Assembly: GCF_014207655.1 (NCBI RefSeq)
Contig: NZ_JACHHJ010000001.1
Span: 868,001 to 932,000 of the forward strand
Reading direction: 5' to 3'
From: Geomicrobium halophilum
GTDB lineage: Bacteria > Bacillota > Bacilli > Bacillales > Marinococcaceae
Length of the DNA stretch: 64,000 nt
Below, piece after piece: positions 43,883 to 52,394 of the stretch. The notes below the pieces were generated by a model. That model made no database searches. It was given only the letters and a program-made list of their open reading frames with translations, and had not been told where the DNA came from. Within the stretch, counting starts at the first letter, position 1. Every line of letters starts with the position of its first letter. The position numbers and the translations under genes were made by a program.

Positions 43883-45091
43883 ATGACTGATTATCATTTT
43901 CCCCGTATTTTTTTGATCGTAATGGATTCCGTTGGCATTGGAGAAGCGATAGATGCTCATGAATATGGTGATGAAGGAACGGATACGCTCGGTTCGATTG
44001 CCCATTACAATAACGGGTTGCACATTCCACACCTTAATCGGTTGGGGATGGGCAATATCAAGCAAGCACCTGGTATCACAGAAAATGCTGAACCGCTTGC
44101 TTTTTACGGAAAAATGAACGAGAAATCCAAAAGTAAGGACACGATGACCGGTCACTGGGAGCTTATGGGCCTCTATGTTGATGCGCCGTTTCGAACGTTT
44201 CCGGACGGGTTCCCAATGGATTTAATCGAACAGCTGGAAAAAGAAACAGGCCGACCTACCATCGGAAATATAGTTGCATCAGGCACAGCTATTATTGATG
44301 AGCTTGGGGCAGAACAGATGGAAAAAGGCGCGATCATCGTATATACATCCGCGGACTCGGTTTTGCAAATTGCTGCCCATGAAGATGTGGTTTCTGTGAA
44401 TGAATTGTACAGCATTTGTGAGAAAGCGCGTGCGCTCACGTATGAAGACCCCTACATGTTAGGGAGAGTGATTGCCCGTCCATTTATAGGGGGGCCCGGT
44501 TCATTCGAGCGTACTTCCAATCGTCACGACTATGCGCTAAAACCATTTGCTGAGACAGTGATGAATGCATTAGAGGACGCGGGATTAACATCGGAGGCCA
44601 TCGGTAAAATTGATGATATTTTTGATGGTGAAGGGGTTACGGAATCGGTAAGAACGGAATCGAATATGGACGGTATGGACAAGCTATTACAATCGGTTCG
44701 ACGGGAGTTCCAAGGATTATCATTTCTTAATCTCGTAGATTTTGATGCTAAATTTGGGCATCGCCGTGACCCTGTTGGTTATGGAAAAGCGATAGAAGCA
44801 TTCGATGAACGCCTGCCGGAACTGCTCGATGAATTGCGTGACGATGATTTACTTATCATTACAGCCGATCACGGCAATGATCCCACTCATACCGGTACAG
44901 ATCACACTCGTGAACAAGTTCCTTTACTTGTCTATACAAAGGCAAAAACCCCGGGTGAAACGCTTGGTACTAGAGATACGTTTGCAGATGTCGGCGCAAC
45001 GATTGCAGACAATTTCGGTGTGAGCAACCCTCTTCATGGTAAAAGCTTTTTATCGACGTTAGTGGAAAAAAGGGGAGATCACGATGAATGA
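43883..45091 (+). CDS. deoB: Phosphopentomutase
   Basis: Interconverts (deoxy)ribose 1- and 5-phosphate, linking nucleoside phosphorolysis to central metabolism. Alkaline-phosphatase-like metalloenzyme: [12 protein letters not shown] near the start, [14 protein letters not shown] (active Thr), [15 protein letters not shown] and [22 protein letters not shown]. 402 aa. ATG 43883 follows GGAAAGGTGG at a long 12-nt spacing. It overlaps the first purine nucleoside phosphorylase by 8 nt: one salvage operon. Confidence 0.95.
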   Translation: MTDYHFPRIFLIVMDSVGIGEAIDAHEYGDEGTDTLGSIAHYNNGLHIPHLNRLGMGNIKQAPGITENAEPLAFYGKMNEKSKSKDTMTGHWELMGLYVDAPFRTFPDGFPMDLIEQLEKETGRPTIGNIVASGTAIIDELGAEQMEKGAIIVYTSADSVLQIAAHEDVVSVNELYSICEKARALTYEDPYMLGRVIARPFIGGPGSFERTSNRHDYALKPFAETVMNALEDAGLTSEAIGKIDDIFDGEGVTESVRTESNMDGMDKLLQSVRREFQGLSFLNLVDFDAKFGHRRDPVGYGKAIEAFDERLPELLDELRDDDLLIITADHGNDPTHTGTDHTREQVPLLVYTKAKTPGETLGTRDTFADVGATIADNFGVSNPLHGKSFLSTLVEKRGDHDE

Positions 45092-45914
45092 AAAGATAAA
45101 AAACGCCGTTGACCATATTCAAAAAAAGACAACCATTAAACCAAAAGTGGCGATCATTCTCGGTTCAGGTCTAGGTGGCCTTGCAGATGAGATGGATGCA
45201 CAGGCAACGATCCCGTACAAAGATATTAAAGACTTTCCCACTTCGACTGTTGCTGGGCATGCCGGGGAATTTGTCATCGGTCATTTGCAAGGGGTTCCGG
45301 TGATCGCTATGAAGGGGCGTTTTCATTATTACGAAGGTTACCCGATGTGGAAAGTTGTCTTGCCCGTACGGGTAATGTGTGCCATGGGTATAGAGACGCT
45401 CATTGTGAGCAATGCCGCAGGAGGCATTCACAAGGATTTTTCACCGGGAGATTTAATGTTGATTCGTGATCATTTAAATCAAATGGGGGATCATCCGTTA
45501 ATTGGACCGAATGATGAAGAAGTTGGCCCTCGCTTTCCAGACATGTCAACGGCTTATGATGAAAAGTTAGCAAGTATTGCTCATGAAGAAGCAGAAGCGA
45601 TGGGATTTGAGTTACAACATGGTGTATATGCAGCAACAACCGGACCTACGTACGAGACGCCTGCTGAAGTGAGGATGTTTCGTACCCTTGGTGCCGACGC
45701 TGTTGGGATGTCCACGGTACCAGAAGTTCTTGCCGCCCGTCATGCTGGGGCCCGAGTGCTTGGGATCTCCTGTATCTCAAATGCAGCTGCTGGGATTCTG
45801 GATCAGCCGCTAAGCCACGAAGAAGTCATTGAGACGACCGAAAAAGTCAAGGTTCGTTTTCTGGAACTCGTGAAACGTACCATCGAAAGGATTGGGAAAG
45901 GAGACCACCAGTGA
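45084..45914 (+). CDS. punA: Purine nucleoside phosphorylase, class II (first copy)
   Basis: Phosphorolysis of inosine and (deoxy)guanosine. Trimeric PNP fold: [61 protein letters not shown] and [12 protein letters not shown]. The two 6-oxopurine-recognition residues are present: Glu191 in GPTYETP and Asn233 in CISNAAAG. 276 aa; orthologue of B. subtilis PupG. GGGGAGATC precedes ATG 45084. A paralogue follows with a 4-nt overlap. Confidence 0.95.
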   Translation: MNEKIKNAVDHIQKKTTIKPKVAIILGSGLGGLADEMDAQATIPYKDIKDFPTSTVAGHAGEFVIGHLQGVPVIAMKGRFHYYEGYPMWKVVLPVRVMCAMGIETLIVSNAAGGIHKDFSPGDLMLIRDHLNQMGDHPLIGPNDEEVGPRFPDMSTAYDEKLASIAHEEAEAMGFELQHGVYAATTGPTYETPAEVRMFRTLGADAVGMSTVPEVLAARHAGARVLGISCISNAAAGILDQPLSHEEVIETTEKVKVRFLELVKRTIERIGKGDHQ

Positions 45915-46756
45915 TGACGACACGTGTACAGATCAAAGAAGCAGCCGACTATATCTTAAAACAATTGAGCAATCAACAAGTGGATGTTGGTTTAATTCTT
46001 GGCTCTGGCCTCGGCGACCTTGCTGATGAGGTTGAGCCTGCGGTTCGCATTGATTACGAGAAAATCCCCAGCTTCCCGACATCAACAGTGGAAGGGCATG
46101 CTGGCCGGCTTGTCATCGGTGAACTGGAAGGAAGAAATGTCGTTGCCATGCAAGGACGTTTTCATTTTTATGAAGGATACAGTGCCCAGGAAGTAACCTT
46201 TCCGGTACGTGTGATGAAAGAGCTAGGTGTACATACGCTCATCGTGACGAATGCTTGCGGGGGGATGAATCCATCGTTTCGTCCTGGGGATTTGATGCTT
46301 ATTACGGATCATATAAATATCACAGGTACAAATCCGTTAATTGGTCCGAATGATCATGAGTTAGGGACGCGTTTTCCTGATATGAGCCAGGCGTATTCGC
46401 AGTCGTTGATACATTTAGCAAAAACAATTGCACAAAAAGAAGATGTAACCGTCCATGAAGGAGTATATACGGGAATTTCCGGCCCCAGTTTCATGACGAC
46501 GGCTGAACTTTCGATGTTGAGGAACCTCGGGGGGGATGTAGTAGGGATGTCCACGGTTCCTGAAGTTATCGTCGCTCGTCATGCTGAAATTCAGGTTCTT
46601 GGAATATCTTGTATCACTGATATGGCAGTAGCAGATGATCATAGCGGCGTCAGTCATGAGGAAGTCATGGAAACGGCTGCCAAGACAAAGCCGAAGTTTA
46701 TCAATTACGTGAGACATATTTTAGGAGAATTACCAGAAGGGGTTTCACATCGATGA
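45911..46756 (+). CDS. Purine nucleoside phosphorylase paralogue, class II, altered base pocket
   Basis: Tandem paralogue of the preceding gene with the same fold and phosphate site (ILGSGLGDLAD, TVEGHAGRLV, MQGRFHFYEGY, MSTVPEVIVARH). The base-recognition residues differ: GPSFMTTAEL has Met195 where class II PNPs have Glu, and CITDMAVADD has Asp237 where they have Asn. Asp at that place is found in methylthioadenosine phosphorylase, and Asn-to-Asp changes in human PNP are known to admit adenosine. A 6-aminopurine substrate is therefore plausible but unproven. 281 aa from GTG 45911 (AAAGGAG 7 nt upstream); ATG 45914 is the alternative. Confidence 0.9.
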   Translation: MMTTRVQIKEAADYILKQLSNQQVDVGLILGSGLGDLADEVEPAVRIDYEKIPSFPTSTVEGHAGRLVIGELEGRNVVAMQGRFHFYEGYSAQEVTFPVRVMKELGVHTLIVTNACGGMNPSFRPGDLMLITDHINITGTNPLIGPNDHELGTRFPDMSQAYSQSLIHLAKTIAQKEDVTVHEGVYTGISGPSFMTTAELSMLRNLGGDVVGMSTVPEVIVARHAEIQVLGISCITDMAVADDHSGVSHEEVMETAAKTKPKFINYVRHILGELPEGVSHR

Positions 46757-48054
46757 GAATGGTAGACTTGATTGCACAAAAAAGAGATGGAGAAAAAGTA
46801 GATATCGAAGATATTGAAACTTTTGTACGTGAATATACCGACGGAAACATTCCTGATTACCAGGCCTCGGCGCTTGCAATGGCCATCTATTTTCAAGGGA
46901 TGCATAAAGAGGAAAGTTCTGCTTTAACAAAGGCGATGGCCGCCTCCGGAGACCAGCTTGATTTATCTGCCATTTCTGGGACGAAAGTTGATAAGCACTC
47001 CACGGGAGGTGTTGGGGATAAAACCACGTTTATTCTTTCGCCTCTCGTCGCTGCGGCGGGCGTTCCCGTTGCTAAAATGTCGGGAAGAGGATTGGGCCAT
47101 ACCGGTGGCACCATAGATAAGCTGGAGGCTTTTCCAGGGTTTCAAACCGAACTAGATCAAGATCATTTTTTACAGCTTGTGAATGATTATAAAATCGCAA
47201 TCGCCGGGCAAACGGGGAACCTTACTCCTGCTGATAAGAAACTTTATGCGCTTCGCGACGTAACGGCAACGGTAGACTCCATGCCTCTGATCGCCAGTTC
47301 AGTGATGAGTAAGAAAATCGCAGCCGGCGCAGATGCCATTGTGCTTGATGTCAAGATCGGAAGCGGCGCATTCATGACTGACCTTGATTCTGCCAAGGAA
47401 TTGGCGACAACAATGGTGGACATCGGAAAATCGCTCGGGCGTCAAACGGTAGCGGTGCTATCCGATATGGACCAACCCCTGGGAAACAAGGTTGGAAATT
47501 CGCTTGAAGTACAAGAAGCCATCGACGTGTTACGGGGAGAAGGCCCAGAAGATGTACGAGAACTCAGTGTACGTCTAGCCGCTCACATGCTCGTTTTGGG
47601 TGGCAAGGTTGAGGATGTCTCTGCTGGAGAAGCACTTGCTCGAACTTATCTTCAAGATGGAAGAGCGCTGAAAGTGTTCCGTGATTTTGTAGAACGCCAA
47701 GGTGGGGATCCTGCTTTGGTTGATCAACCTGAGCGTCTTGGACAGGCCTCCTTCCAAATTCCTGTGAAGGCCACGAAATCAGGATATGTGACCCATATTC
47801 ATGCTGCTAACATCGGCCAGGCAGCCGGCAGATTAGGTGCAGGCAGAATGACAAAAGATGATGACATCGACTATCATGTAGGCATTGAACTCTACCGCAA
47901 GGTAGGGGAACAAGTTCAAAAGGGAGATCCGATTGCTGTTCTTCATGCGAACGAGGAATCAGTAGAGGAACTTGTTCAATTTGTTCGTGATAGTTATGAA
48001 ATTAGCGAGTGGAGCGCGGAACCTCGCCCGTTAATTTTTTCAGAGATGGAGTAA
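46753..48054 (+). CDS. pdp: Pyrimidine-nucleoside phosphorylase
   Basis: Phosphorolysis of uridine, thymidine and deoxyuridine. Helical N-terminal domain, glycosyltransferase domain with KHSTGGVGDKTTF (phosphate loop) and the signature SGRGLGHTGGTIDKLEAFPGF, and C-terminal PYNP domain. 433 aa. ATG 46753 overlaps the stop of the second PNP (ATGA). Last gene of the deoB-PNP-PNP-pdp operon. Confidence 0.96.
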   Translation: MRMVDLIAQKRDGEKVDIEDIETFVREYTDGNIPDYQASALAMAIYFQGMHKEESSALTKAMAASGDQLDLSAISGTKVDKHSTGGVGDKTTFILSPLVAAAGVPVAKMSGRGLGHTGGTIDKLEAFPGFQTELDQDHFLQLVNDYKIAIAGQTGNLTPADKKLYALRDVTATVDSMPLIASSVMSKKIAAGADAIVLDVKIGSGAFMTDLDSAKELATTMVDIGKSLGRQTVAVLSDMDQPLGNKVGNSLEVQEAIDVLRGEGPEDVRELSVRLAAHMLVLGGKVEDVSAGEALARTYLQDGRALKVFRDFVERQGGDPALVDQPERLGQASFQIPVKATKSGYVTHIHAANIGQAAGRLGAGRMTKDDDIDYHVGIELYRKVGEQVQKGDPIAVLHANEESVEELVQFVRDSYEISEWSAEPRPLIFSEME

Positions 48055-48057
48055 TAG

Positions 48058-48092
48058 AAAAAACTCGAAGCCGCCATAGGTTTCGAGTTTTC
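48058..48092 (+). terminator. Terminator of the nucleoside-salvage operon
   Basis: Stem AAAACTCGAA/TTTCGAGTTTT (about 48060-48091) directly after the pdp stop, ending in TTTTCT. Confidence 0.88.
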
Positions 48093-48106
48093 TAATCCTA
48101 TAAGTG

Positions 48107-48320
48107 ATCGTTTCAAAAGTAGAAAAATGGCCAAAATGGTGAACCTTAGATTTTCTTGCTCTGAATGCAAGGAAATCCATCTCGAGCATCATACTTGCAC
48201 CACGAAAACATTTGAAAAGTGGGTTTCTTTTCCGAGGACACGTTTTTGGCGCGAGAGGAGCACAGAAGCAAGCTAACGCAGAAATTCAAAGCTATTTTTC
48301 CCGGGCTTTTTGATTGAATA
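48107..48320 (-). repeat. Interspersed repeat, copy I (inverted)
   Basis: Read on the minus strand it begins ATAGAGGATATTCAATCAAAAAGCCCGGGAAAAATAGC, contains GTCCTCGGAAAAGAAACCC and TTTTCGTGGTGCAAGTATGATGCTCGAGA (shared with copies A and E), and ends near CTTTTGAAACG with a following CACTTATA, as in the family right flank. It takes up much of the pdp-dacF gap; the rest (48321-48480) shows no feature. Confidence 0.65.
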
Positions 48321-48481
48321 TCCTCTATAGGATGAACTTGGAGGAGCCTAGAAAAAGTGTGGTTAAGGAGGAAGGGAAAAGCTGGGTCCTCTTGGCTTAC
48401 CAATTCACGAACGATTTAGTTCCATTCGCCCAAAAAACAATTCTTTGCGGTAACTAGCGTTTTTCGTCATAGATGAAAAGG

Positions 48482-48511
48482 TATAAATAGAAAAAAAGAT
48501 GGTGAGACTAA
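48482..48511 (+). promoter_or_regulatory. Sigma-F promoter of dacF
   Basis: GTATA (48482-48486), a 15-bp spacer, and GGTGAGACTA (48502-48511) match the sigma-F consensus GYATA-N15-GGnnAnAnTw at all specified positions. dacF is sigma-F dependent in B. subtilis. Confidence 0.78.
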
Positions 48512-48535
48512 AAGAAAAAATGGAGGCTATGAATC

Positions 48536-49735
48536 ATGAACAAAAAAGCTGGAGCGATTATGCTTTCATCGATTCTTTTACTCTCACCACAACTGGCTCT
48601 TGGAGAAGAAAACGAAGACTCGAGGGAAATGGCTGAGGAAACGGGTTCTGCAATTTTAATGGAAGTGGATACGGGGCAAGTGCTTTTTTCTAAAGATGAG
48701 CACGAATCGTTACCTCCAGCTTCGATGACGAAAATCATGACGATGTTGTTAATTATGGAGGACTTGGCAAGTGATGATCTAACCCTGGATGAAATGGTAA
48801 CAACAAGTGAACGAGCAGCTTCTATGGGAGGATCGCAGATTTTTCTGGAAACCGGAGAAGAAATGTCAGTTCGGGATATGTTGAAGGCTATTGCGGTTGC
48901 TTCTGGAAATGATGCTTCAGTTGCTATGGCTGAACATATGGCTGGGTCTGAGGATGCCTTTGTTGAACGAATGAATGGAAAGGCTGAGGAGCTTGGGCTT
49001 GATGACACGACATTTTATAACTCAAATGGTCTACCTGTAGATGGGCATGAATCAAGTGCTCATGATCTTGCCGTTATGTCGCAGGAACTTTTAAAGTATG
49101 AAGAAATTACGACGTTTACAGGGATTGAAGAAGATTACTTACGGCAAGGTACGGATGATGAGTTTTGGCTCGTCAATACGAATCGCATGTTGAAGTTTTT
49201 CGATGGACTTGATGGCTTGAAAACTGGATTTACGAATGAATCCAAATATGGACTAGCAGCCACTGCTAAAAGGGATGATATGCGTCTCGTAGCTGTTGTT
49301 ATGGGGGCTGAAACGCCGAAAAAGAGAAATGCAGACATCGCCGAACTTTTGAATTATGGTTTCGCTAATTATCAGGTTGAGCCGATGTTCGATGAAGGGG
49401 CAGCGGTGACGTCGGTTCCGGTTGAAAAAGGGACGCATAGTTCGGTGGTAGGACGTTTAGATCAAAAAATCAGTTTGCTGCTTAGTAAAGAAATGTCATC
49501 GGATAATGTAACTGAGCATATCGAACTGGAAACGTTGGAAGCGCCGATTGAAAAAGGGGAAGTGATCGGAAAATTCCAGGTGCAGCGAGAAGGAGAACCT
49601 GTGGCTGAATCAGATATTATCGCCGGGGAAAATGTGGAAAGTGCTTCCTGGTGGGAGTTATTCAAACGGTCGACGTTAAGAATTATAGGAATTGAACCGG
49701 GTACGGGTCACCCATCGACGGGTGACGAAACGTAA
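48536..49735 (+). CDS. dacF: D-alanyl-D-alanine carboxypeptidase DacF
   Basis: Low-molecular-weight penicillin-binding protein trimming stem peptides in forespore/cortex peptidoglycan. Signal peptide (1-23, ending LALGEE), then the serine motifs SMTK (PPASMTKIMTM), SGN (VASGNDASVAMAEH) and KTG (DGLKTGFTNES), and a C-terminal beta domain with an amphipathic tail near WWELFKRS. 399 aa. It heads the dacF-spoIIAA-spoIIAB-sigF cluster and is preceded by a sigma-F promoter and GGAGGC. Confidence 0.95.
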   Translation: MNKKAGAIMLSSILLLSPQLALGEENEDSREMAEETGSAILMEVDTGQVLFSKDEHESLPPASMTKIMTMLLIMEDLASDDLTLDEMVTTSERAASMGGSQIFLETGEEMSVRDMLKAIAVASGNDASVAMAEHMAGSEDAFVERMNGKAEELGLDDTTFYNSNGLPVDGHESSAHDLAVMSQELLKYEEITTFTGIEEDYLRQGTDDEFWLVNTNRMLKFFDGLDGLKTGFTNESKYGLAATAKRDDMRLVAVVMGAETPKKRNADIAELLNYGFANYQVEPMFDEGAAVTSVPVEKGTHSSVVGRLDQKISLLLSKEMSSDNVTEHIELETLEAPIEKGEVIGKFQVQREGEPVAESDIIAGENVESASWWELFKRSTLRIIGIEPGTGHPSTGDET

Positions 49736-49772
49736 AAACTTTCGTAGAAGAAAGACTTATTTTGTCAGGAAC

Positions 49773-49801
49773 AAAGGATCTGTTTCGGTCACAGCGAATG
49801 C
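49773..49801 (+). promoter_or_regulatory. Probable sigma-H promoter of spoIIAA-AB-sigF
   Basis: AAAGGATCT (49773-49781), an 11-bp spacer and AGCGAAT (49793-49799) fit RnAGGAwWW-N11-12-RnnGAAT with one mismatch in the -35. The spoIIA operon is driven by sigma-H and Spo0A-P in B. subtilis. A near-0A box (TGACGAA) lies upstream at 49722-49728. Confidence 0.6.
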
Positions 49802-49850
49802 TTAATTAGAGAGAGGAAAAGCAACCAGCAGGAGAAACGGAGGAATGTAC

Positions 49851-50204
49851 ATGAGTTTTCATGTGGAGACTGAGCAGAAGAATAGCGTCTTATGTGTGAG
49901 GTTACAGGGTGAGTTGGATCATCATACAGCAAGCGCAGTACGAGACAAGGTAGATGAAGCGTTAGCAAATCCGCAGATCAAGCATATACTTCTAAACGCT
50001 GAAGGCTTGACGTTTATGGATAGTTCAGGAATCGGGGTTATCCTGGGCAGGTATAAAAAATTACAGGCAAGGGGAGGAGAATTGGTCATCTGTACGGTTT
50101 CTTCTTCCGTGTATCGCCTGTTGGAGATGGCGGGATTGTTTAAAGTTCTGCGTCTGGAAGAAGGGGAAGATCATGCATTACGGACATTGGGGGAGGCCGT
50201 ATAA
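49851..50204 (+). CDS. spoIIAA: Anti-sigma-F factor antagonist SpoIIAA
   Basis: STAS-domain protein that, when unphosphorylated, releases sigma-F from SpoIIAB. The phosphorylated Ser lies in [27 protein letters not shown] is near the N-terminus. 117 aa, the B. subtilis length. ATG 49851 has CGGAGG 7 nt upstream; ATG 49845 is too near that site. Confidence 0.97.
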   Translation: MSFHVETEQKNSVLCVRLQGELDHHTASAVRDKVDEALANPQIKHILLNAEGLTFMDSSGIGVILGRYKKLQARGGELVICTVSSSVYRLLEMAGLFKVLRLEEGEDHALRTLGEAV

Positions 50205-50206
50205 AA

Positions 50207-50647
50207 ATGAAAAACGAAATGCAAATTCAATTTTCAGCACTTAGTCAAAATGAGTCGTTTGCCCGTGTAAGCGTAGGTGCTTTCATTGCACAGCTTGACC
50301 CAACGATGGATGAACTAACTGAAATTAAAACGGTCGTTTCTGAGGCGGTTACGAATGCCATCATCCATGGCTATAATGAAAATCCTGCTGGTACTGTACA
50401 GCTCATCGTTGTGCTTGAAGACGATACCGTTGCGATTACCATCCGTGATGATGGAAAAGGAATCGGAGATGTTGAGCAAGCGCGTGAACCATTGTATACC
50501 TCAAAACCAGAGCTTGAAAGGTCTGGTATGGGATTTACCATTATTGAAAATTTCATGGACGAATTGACCATCACTTCTGGAGATCAAAAAGGAACAACCG
50601 TCTATGTCAAGAAACAGCTGTCCAAGAATAAAGTGGTCTCTCATTAA
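50207..50647 (+). CDS. spoIIAB: Anti-sigma-F factor / kinase SpoIIAB
   Basis: GHKL-type Ser/Thr kinase that phosphorylates SpoIIAA and sequesters sigma-F. N box [15 protein letters not shown]1 box [14 protein letters not shown] and G2 box [15 protein letters not shown] are intact. 146 aa. Two nt after spoIIAA, so translationally coupled. Confidence 0.97.
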   Translation: MKNEMQIQFSALSQNESFARVSVGAFIAQLDPTMDELTEIKTVVSEAVTNAIIHGYNENPAGTVQLIVVLEDDTVAITIRDDGKGIGDVEQAREPLYTSKPELERSGMGFTIIENFMDELTITSGDQKGTTVYVKKQLSKNKVVSH

Positions 50648-50658
50648 GGGGCGGTGTT

Positions 50659-51408
50659 ATGGAGACTAAAATAAGGAAAGGAAAACAACCATCCGATCAG
50701 ACGATACGAAAGTGGATTGAAGAAAGTCAAAAAGGGAGTCAAGCATCAAGAGATCAACTCGTCGAAAACAATACCCGTCTAGTTTGGTCAGTCGTTCAAC
50801 GTTTTCTAAATCGCGGGTATGAAGCTGAGGATTTATTCCAGATTGGCTGTATCGGTTTAATGAAATCGATTGATAAGTTTGATTTAAATTATGAAGTAAA
50901 ATTTTCAACTTATGCAGTTCCTATGATCATCGGGGAAATCCAACGATTCATTCGTGATGATGGGACCGTTAAAGTCAGCCGATCTTTGAAAGAATTAAAC
51001 CATAAGATTCGGAAAGAAAAAGAAGAACTAACAAAGAAAAATGGAAGAATGCCAACGATTCATGAAATAGCTGAAGCTTTAGAAATCACCCCTGAAGACG
51101 TTGTTTTCGCTAACGAAGCTACGCGCTCGTTATCATCACTGAACGAAACGGTGTACGAAAACGAGGGTGATCCAATTACACTTATGGATCAACTTTCGGA
51201 TGCTGACGAAACGAAATGGTTTGAAGAGCTGGCGCTTAGAGATGTTGTGCATCATCTTGAACATAGGGAGCGCCTGATTGTATACCTGCGTTACTACCGT
51301 GACCAAACACAGTCAGAAGTAGCAAAAAGACTCGGAATCTCTCAAGTCCAAGTCTCTCGATTGGAAAAGAAAATATTAGATAAAATACGTCAAGAGATGG
51401 TGGAATAA
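50659..51408 (+). CDS. sigF: Forespore sigma factor sigma-F
   Basis: RNA polymerase sigma factor directing early forespore transcription. Region 2 has RFLNRGYEAEDLFQIGCIGLMKSIDKFD and VKFSTYAVPMIIGEIQRFIRDD; region 3 RMPTIHEIAEALEITPEDV; region 4 HLEHRERLIVYLRYY...SEVAKRLGISQVQVSRLEKKIL. 249 aa. Completes the dacF-spoIIA operon, closed by a terminator overlapping its stop. Confidence 0.97.
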   Translation: METKIRKGKQPSDQTIRKWIEESQKGSQASRDQLVENNTRLVWSVVQRFLNRGYEAEDLFQIGCIGLMKSIDKFDLNYEVKFSTYAVPMIIGEIQRFIRDDGTVKVSRSLKELNHKIRKEKEELTKKNGRMPTIHEIAEALEITPEDVVFANEATRSLSSLNETVYENEGDPITLMDQLSDADETKWFEELALRDVVHHLEHRERLIVYLRYYRDQTQSEVAKRLGISQVQVSRLEKKILDKIRQEMVE

Positions 51409-51428
51409 TATCCACTATCTTTTTTTTC
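51396..51428 (+). terminator. Terminator of the spoIIA-sigF operon
   Basis: Nine-base stem GATGGTGGA/TCCACTATC (51396-51404, 51411-51419, one wobble pair) with an ATAATA loop, followed by eight to nine Ts. It begins inside sigF. Confidence 0.9.
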
Positions 51429-51552
51429 GCCCAAGTATGATGACAAGACTAATTTAACCTTAAGCGAATGTGTTCGCATAAAAACCGAAAATTAAGCTGG
51501 TCATTTTTAAAATAAATGCATGAATACCATTCATCCGTCTCATAATAGAGGA

Positions 51553-51703
51553 TGTTCAAAAGCCCGGGATGGAAAGCTAAAAGAGGTCAGTTGAAAAAAG
51601 ATATTTCCTGTGGTCTTTCTACGTGCCGTACGGATGGAATCATATACTCACAACCGGTACTCTAGGTTATGCAATTCGGCCCTTTTCCCGTCTTTTTTGA
51701 ACT
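51553..51703 (+). repeat. MITE-like interspersed repeat, copy J
   Basis: Starts AATAGAGGATGTTCAAAAGCCCGGGA and ends CCCTTTTCCCGTCTTTTTTGAAC; family ends are clear, internal sequence is diverged. It lies between sigF and spoVAEa, exactly where spoVAA-AD would be in B. subtilis. Confidence 0.65.
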
Positions 51704-51779
51704 CAAGAATCTGAAAAAGTGATCGAGTGTTTGAGTCATTACGTGGCATCACTCTCACTCGTGAAGAGGAGTGACCGCG

Positions 51780-52394
51780 ATGGTTAAACGAATCATTTGT
51801 GTAACAGATGGTGATGGAGTTGCAGTGAAAGCGGTTACAGCTGCGACAAGGGCGTTAGGGCTTGGTTGTGTGTTGCAATCGGCCGGAAATCCAACGGATT
51901 GTACATATGATCAATTACTGGAAAATGTAATGAATAGTCAATATGAGGTGACGGTCATACTGTTTGACGATGCTGGGCAGCCATATGAAGGACGTGGTGA
52001 AGAGTACATGATCCGGTTGACCTATGAGCACGAAATTAAAATCATAGGTGCACTCGCTGTTGCTTCAGCCGAGCGTTCAGGCGACTGGACTAAGGTAGAT
52101 ATTTCCATTGATCGCTACAAACATTTAAGTGAGTGGGGTGTAGATAAAGAAGGGTTTCCTGATATTGAAGAAAATCGCATTCATGGAGATACCGTTTATA
52201 GTCTGGATCAATTACAAATCCCGTACATCGTCGGGATTGGTGACCTAGGAAAAATGGGCGGTCGAGACGATCCTAAAAGAGGTTCTCCTGTCACACAAAC
52301 AGCCTTGCAGTTGATTCTTAAACGGGGGGATACGAATGTCAAAAACGATCGAGCACTCAGAGAAAACGTTAACACGAAGTATAAAAAAGAATGA
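51780..52394 (+). CDS. spoVAEA: Stage V sporulation protein AEA
   Basis: Soluble SpoVA-operon protein linked to DPA uptake/release, function undefined. Family segments: ICVTDGDGVAVKAV, GNPTDCTYDQLLE, ILFDDAGQPYEGRGE, GALAVASAE, NRIHGDTVYSLDQLQIPYIVGIGDLGKMGGRDD. 204 aa. ATG 51780 has AGAGGAG 8 nt upstream; GTG 51771 overlaps that site. It overlaps spoVAF by 59 nt. spoVAA, AB, AC, AD and AEB, expected upstream, are not here. Confidence 0.92.
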   Translation: MVKRIICVTDGDGVAVKAVTAATRALGLGCVLQSAGNPTDCTYDQLLENVMNSQYEVTVILFDDAGQPYEGRGEEYMIRLTYEHEIKIIGALAVASAERSGDWTKVDISIDRYKHLSEWGVDKEGFPDIEENRIHGDTVYSLDQLQIPYIVGIGDLGKMGGRDDPKRGSPVTQTALQLILKRGDTNVKNDRALRENVNTKYKKE

